Below are positions 61,041-64,000 of a stretch of DNA of 64,000 nt, one piece after another. How positions within the stretch are numbered: the stretch's first letter is position 1; each line of letters opens with the position of its first letter. The stretch spans positions 96,277,318-96,341,317 of the forward strand of contig NC_135372.1 in NCBI RefSeq assembly GCF_049243985.1, given 5' to 3'. The DNA comes from Paroedura picta (lineage: Eukaryota; Chordata; Lepidosauria; Squamata; Gekkonidae). Both the position numbers and the translations under genes were made by a program. The notes beneath the pieces were generated by a model. The model did no database searches and was not told the origin of the DNA. It worked only from the letters and a program-made list of their open reading frames with translations.

Positions 61041-61227
61041 AATTTATATCCCAGCTTCCTCCATAGTGCCAACCAAATCAGCTTACATTATTCTCTTTTT
61101 TACACACAACTCTGTGAGAAAGGTTAGGATGGAAGTATGTAACTAGCTCCAAATCATCTAGTGAGCTTCTATAGGAAGATGGGAATTCAAACCTAGATCT
61201 ACCAGACTGCTCTGAAACTCTCTAACC
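61041..61227 (-). mobile_element. Old tRNA-SINE
   Basis: The - strand shows 'gtagatctaggtttgaattc' (B-box-like) and a body 'acagagttgtgtgtaaaaaa' then ggaagctgggatataaatta, the Sauria-like end. Degenerate. Confidence 0.55.
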
Positions 61228-61645
61228 CATCCTTTTTCAACTTTTTGACTGGAGGAATACATTTGCAGACTTCAATGACTCCTGGAAGTTATGTCAGCCG
61301 GCCATGCCTCCCTACCATGCCCCCAGAAATGACATAACTACACATGCCCTTTGACTTCCTTTTGCTCCCTCCCCCCACCTTTACTACTGCTACCGTGGCT
61401 CTGCTTCATGTAGACCAGAAAGGGCAGAAGCTGAGATCTGAACCACCCACCACCTTACCACAACCAACTCCCCCCCCCCCATATTTGATTCTTACATCCT
61501 TGATCTACCCATTAAGCCTCCTGGGCAGAGGTCCTTAGTTTGTGGCCAAGTCCATTAAGGCAGGAAAGGAAAGCCTGCGGTCCCCCTCCAGAGTTCCCGT
61601 GGATCCCCAGGGTCCATGGACCCCTGATTGGGAATCTCTGTTCTA
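61228..61645 (-). mobile_element. hAT-like element (ggttgaaaaacactg family), degenerate
   Basis: The start 'cctttttcaactttttgact' is the reverse complement of the right end at 48485-48505. The other end near 61620-61640 (cccctgattgggaatctctg) fits the inverted partner. Boundaries are approximate. Confidence 0.4.
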
Positions 61646-62097
61646 GCCTTTACACCACACTGGCTTTCATAGGGTAGCTTCTGTAGCAAGTAGCTAGGCT
61701 TAGGTGAGTCAAGTATCTGTTATATAATTAGGTCACACAGTGGTTGCTGCTAGGCCTAGGGTTGCGAACTTCCATTTAGGACTTGACTATCTCTCAAAAT
61801 TAAAACTGAATGCTGGACTAGAGATTTGTCCTGGAGAAAAAGGCTACACCCCTACAGTAGCTGCCACTACCAGGCTCCCAGGTTTAGAAGCTACAGGAAA
61901 ACAACAGCCACTGGGCTCCTCAAAGGTTAGTGTGTTGTCACTGTGTGCGCATGTCTGTGCAGACATTTTATTTAACTGTGTAAGCAAAGCTAAGAGAGGG
62001 AGGCATCAAAGGACGCCCCCAAATTCCTGACAGAGTGTGCGATTGTTAATTGCATTCCGTTCAGGCAGGAGAGACACGCTTCCTCTCCTAGCCTTTC
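61646..62097. other. Intergenic, no gene seen
   Basis: Begins with a short SINE-like remnant (cctttacaccacactggctt). The rest is unassigned. Confidence 0.35.
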
Positions 62098-62200
62098 TTC
62101 CCCAACCACAGGACCTCCATCTTCATGGAATTAAGTTTTAGATGGCTCTGTCAGAGCCACCCCATCACAGCCTCCAGACACCTGGTCAATGATTCATCTT
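62098..62200 (-). mobile_element. L2 LINE ORF2 fragment
   Basis: 'ccacaggacctccatcttca' then tggaattaagttttagatggc parallels 35628-35670 of the younger L2 (ccacaggacctccgtctttg, aaggattgagcttcaggcga). Reversed and short. Confidence 0.6.
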
Positions 62201-62957
62201 GCCTTGACACAGTAACACCTTGTTTGGTAAACTCACTCTAAGATTAGATATAAAAGACATTATTTGGCTCTCATTCTGTGCTGTACTGGAAGAATAAAGA
62301 GAGGCAATAGAACAATACCCTCATCAAAGAAAACCCAGCAAAACCTAATCAGAAAAGAAAGGCAGCTGAGAAGCTGCGGTATTTGGAAAGAGCAAGGAAA
62401 TACCCTAATGCCCTGTTTCTCCATGCAAACACCATCTGCTGCAGTTGCCTCACCACAAACAAGCCTAGCAATTTCATCTCCTTCCCTCCAATATAAAAAC
62501 ATTGACATGTACACCAAAACTATCAACCTGTAGTTGCAAGGAACAGCTGCAGACTCAGCGTAAGTACAGCATTCAGCACCTCAGTAGAAGCTGCATTCAC
62601 CTTAAATAGCTCCAGGGGGGCTCTTGGCCACTTGCCAACCTGGCTAATACAATTAATGTCTCCTGCACTATCTCCCACCCACAGACTAAATGAACTTATT
62701 CCTTCGACTAAACTGGAGGCTCAGTAGGGATCAAGTGAGCTCACGGGAGCAGTGGAGTACTGCAGAGGCAGACAGCATCTGCTGCAGGGGAATATCCAAC
62801 TATAGAATCTTAAATAGGGATTGACGTTTGAAATGTGATTCATTCTTGACCGAAAGAAACGCAAGTAAAATACAAACTCTCCAGCCAAATTCAAAAGGAA
62901 AGATAGCCCAATTTACAATAAAGGTAGCTCAATTTATTATTATTTATAATATTTACA
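62201..62957. other. Intergenic, no gene seen
   Basis: No exon, RNA gene or recognised repeat. Confidence 0.4.
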
Positions 62958-63050
62958 ATGCTTTAGGATGCTTTGGGCTGATCCTGTGTTGTGCAGGGGG
63001 TTGGACTAGATGGCCTGTATGGCCCCTTCCAACTCTGTGATTCTGTGATA
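62958..63050 (+). mobile_element. CR1 LINE 3' terminus
   Basis: 'gctttgggctgatcctgtgt' then 'gggggttggactagatggcc' then ttccaactctgtgattctgtg is the CR1 3' end, about 90 bp, 5'-truncated. Confidence 0.8.
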
Positions 63051-64000
63051 AATTTCATTTCTGTAATTCATGACTATGGGCTGTGTCTGAAGACTGGGTG
63101 CTTGCATCTTCTCAAGAGTGATTTGGTTCCCCTGGACCCTCACCTGGAACCTTGGACTTGTCTGACCAAGACCAAGTCTAGACTCTTGCATATGCAGAAC
63201 ACACCAATAAAAGCTATAAGCTTTATTGAAAGAAATTTTAAAAGTGGTTGAGGCTTAAGGATAATATATATATATATAGACATATGTAAAATGATGAAGT
63301 GTACATACACATGCATACCTAAAGATAGGCAAATTGCAGTAGCTTCAAATCAGCATCAGTAACAGAGTGGAGATGCAGCAAGGTTCTTCTTGGCCCCTGA
63401 TGACAATACTGGGCCAGGCTAGTAACTTGTTACTCAGCCCTTGGTTGTATGTTGTAACCTCACATGTTGTCATAATTCCCCCAGACAGTATAAGCCAACT
63501 TTATAGAAAAAAATGAATCTATAACCCTCTGAGTGGTGTTAGCCAATCAAGTACATGATCCAAAAGATTATTCTGGAAGAAGAGTAGGGCTCCCCTCTCC
63601 CACCTGAGGGCAATTGAGTCAGATTGCTTTGCTGTTCCATGATGCAACCCCACACTTTTTATCTTGGCCTGTGAATAGCAGAAGAGTGATAAACATTTGA
63701 CATGGAACTCTCCCTAATGTTATTCTTTCAGCTCAGAGGGCACAACAGGAAATAAGTTGTTGCTTTTCATTTACAACAGGACCAAATGCAGATATTTTAA
63801 AACTGACAGGCTGTCTGATGCAGAGGTGATCATCTCTCTGGATAGTCTGACAAGCCTGTGGCTCCCTGTCCCCCATTCAGGTGGCTTATAATTAACTCCC
63901 AAACCTATGAACAGCTGTCATGTCATCTGTAGTCAAAACAAGTAGGCCACTGCTAAAGTTCTTGTACCGTGTTTGTTGTAACTTTTAAAGCAAAGAAACA
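63051..64000. other. Intergenic to window end, with a (TA)n run
   Basis: A TA repeat lies at 63264-63279. No exon of NUDT3 or another gene is recognised. Confidence 0.4.

Overview
The window is vertebrate genomic DNA with large introns and dense repeats, and it most likely comes from a squamate reptile (lizard or gecko). The repeat mix points that way: tRNA-derived SINEs of Sauria type, L2 and CR1 LINE copies whose reading frames are still partly open, RTE-BovB tails, hAT-type miniature elements with clean 8-bp target duplications, and Helitrons. I cannot name the species.

Two host genes are supported, and they converge. HMGA1 lies on the + strand. Its promoter and 5'UTR exon are at about 4.96-5.57 kb. 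The coding exons are at 26414-26515, 27709-27792, 30995-31045 and 36026-36082, and the 3'UTR ends near 38.38 kb. The spliced product is 97 aa with three AT-hooks and an acidic tail, like the short (b) mammalian isoform. SMIM29 (C6orf1) lies on the - strand, with a GC-rich promoter and 5' exon near 56.4-56.55 kb and coding exons at 53353-53243, 49995-49970 and 49203-49098. Its last coding exon could not be identified with confidence; one candidate is at 42346-42305. As I recall it, the human chr6p21 order is GRM4-HMGA1-SMIM29-NUDT3, and this window keeps the middle pair in the same orientation. No GRM4 or NUDT3 exon was found.

Layout. 1-0.7 kb is a broken Gypsy-type gag fossil. 0.7-4.96 kb is intergenic, with SINEs and small repeats. 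4.96-38.38 kb is HMGA1; its 20.8-kb first intron holds many repeats, including an L2 fragment, a CR1, two Helitrons, hAT miniature elements and a SINE-containing inverted duplication just before the first coding exon. 38.4-49 kb is intergenic or 3' SMIM29 territory, rich in hAT, CR1 and Helitron copies. 49-56.55 kb is SMIM29. 56.6-64 kb is intergenic, with an old L2 interrupted by a young SINE and a CpG-rich block at 60.1-60.5 kb with a perfect CRE that may be an unassigned promoter.

No bacterial-style system, CRISPR array or operon is present. The most unusual structures are a Helitron family whose interior is a chain of near-perfect hairpins (five in about 260 bp in one copy), the imperfect inverted duplication at 25.0/26.3 kb with a purine microsatellite expanded in one arm only, and roughly 1-kb inverted L2 copies inside the HMGA1 primary transcript. 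In HMGA1 itself, a let-7 8-mer site sits 16 nt after the stop codon and a tandem NAGNAG acceptor lies before the second coding exon.
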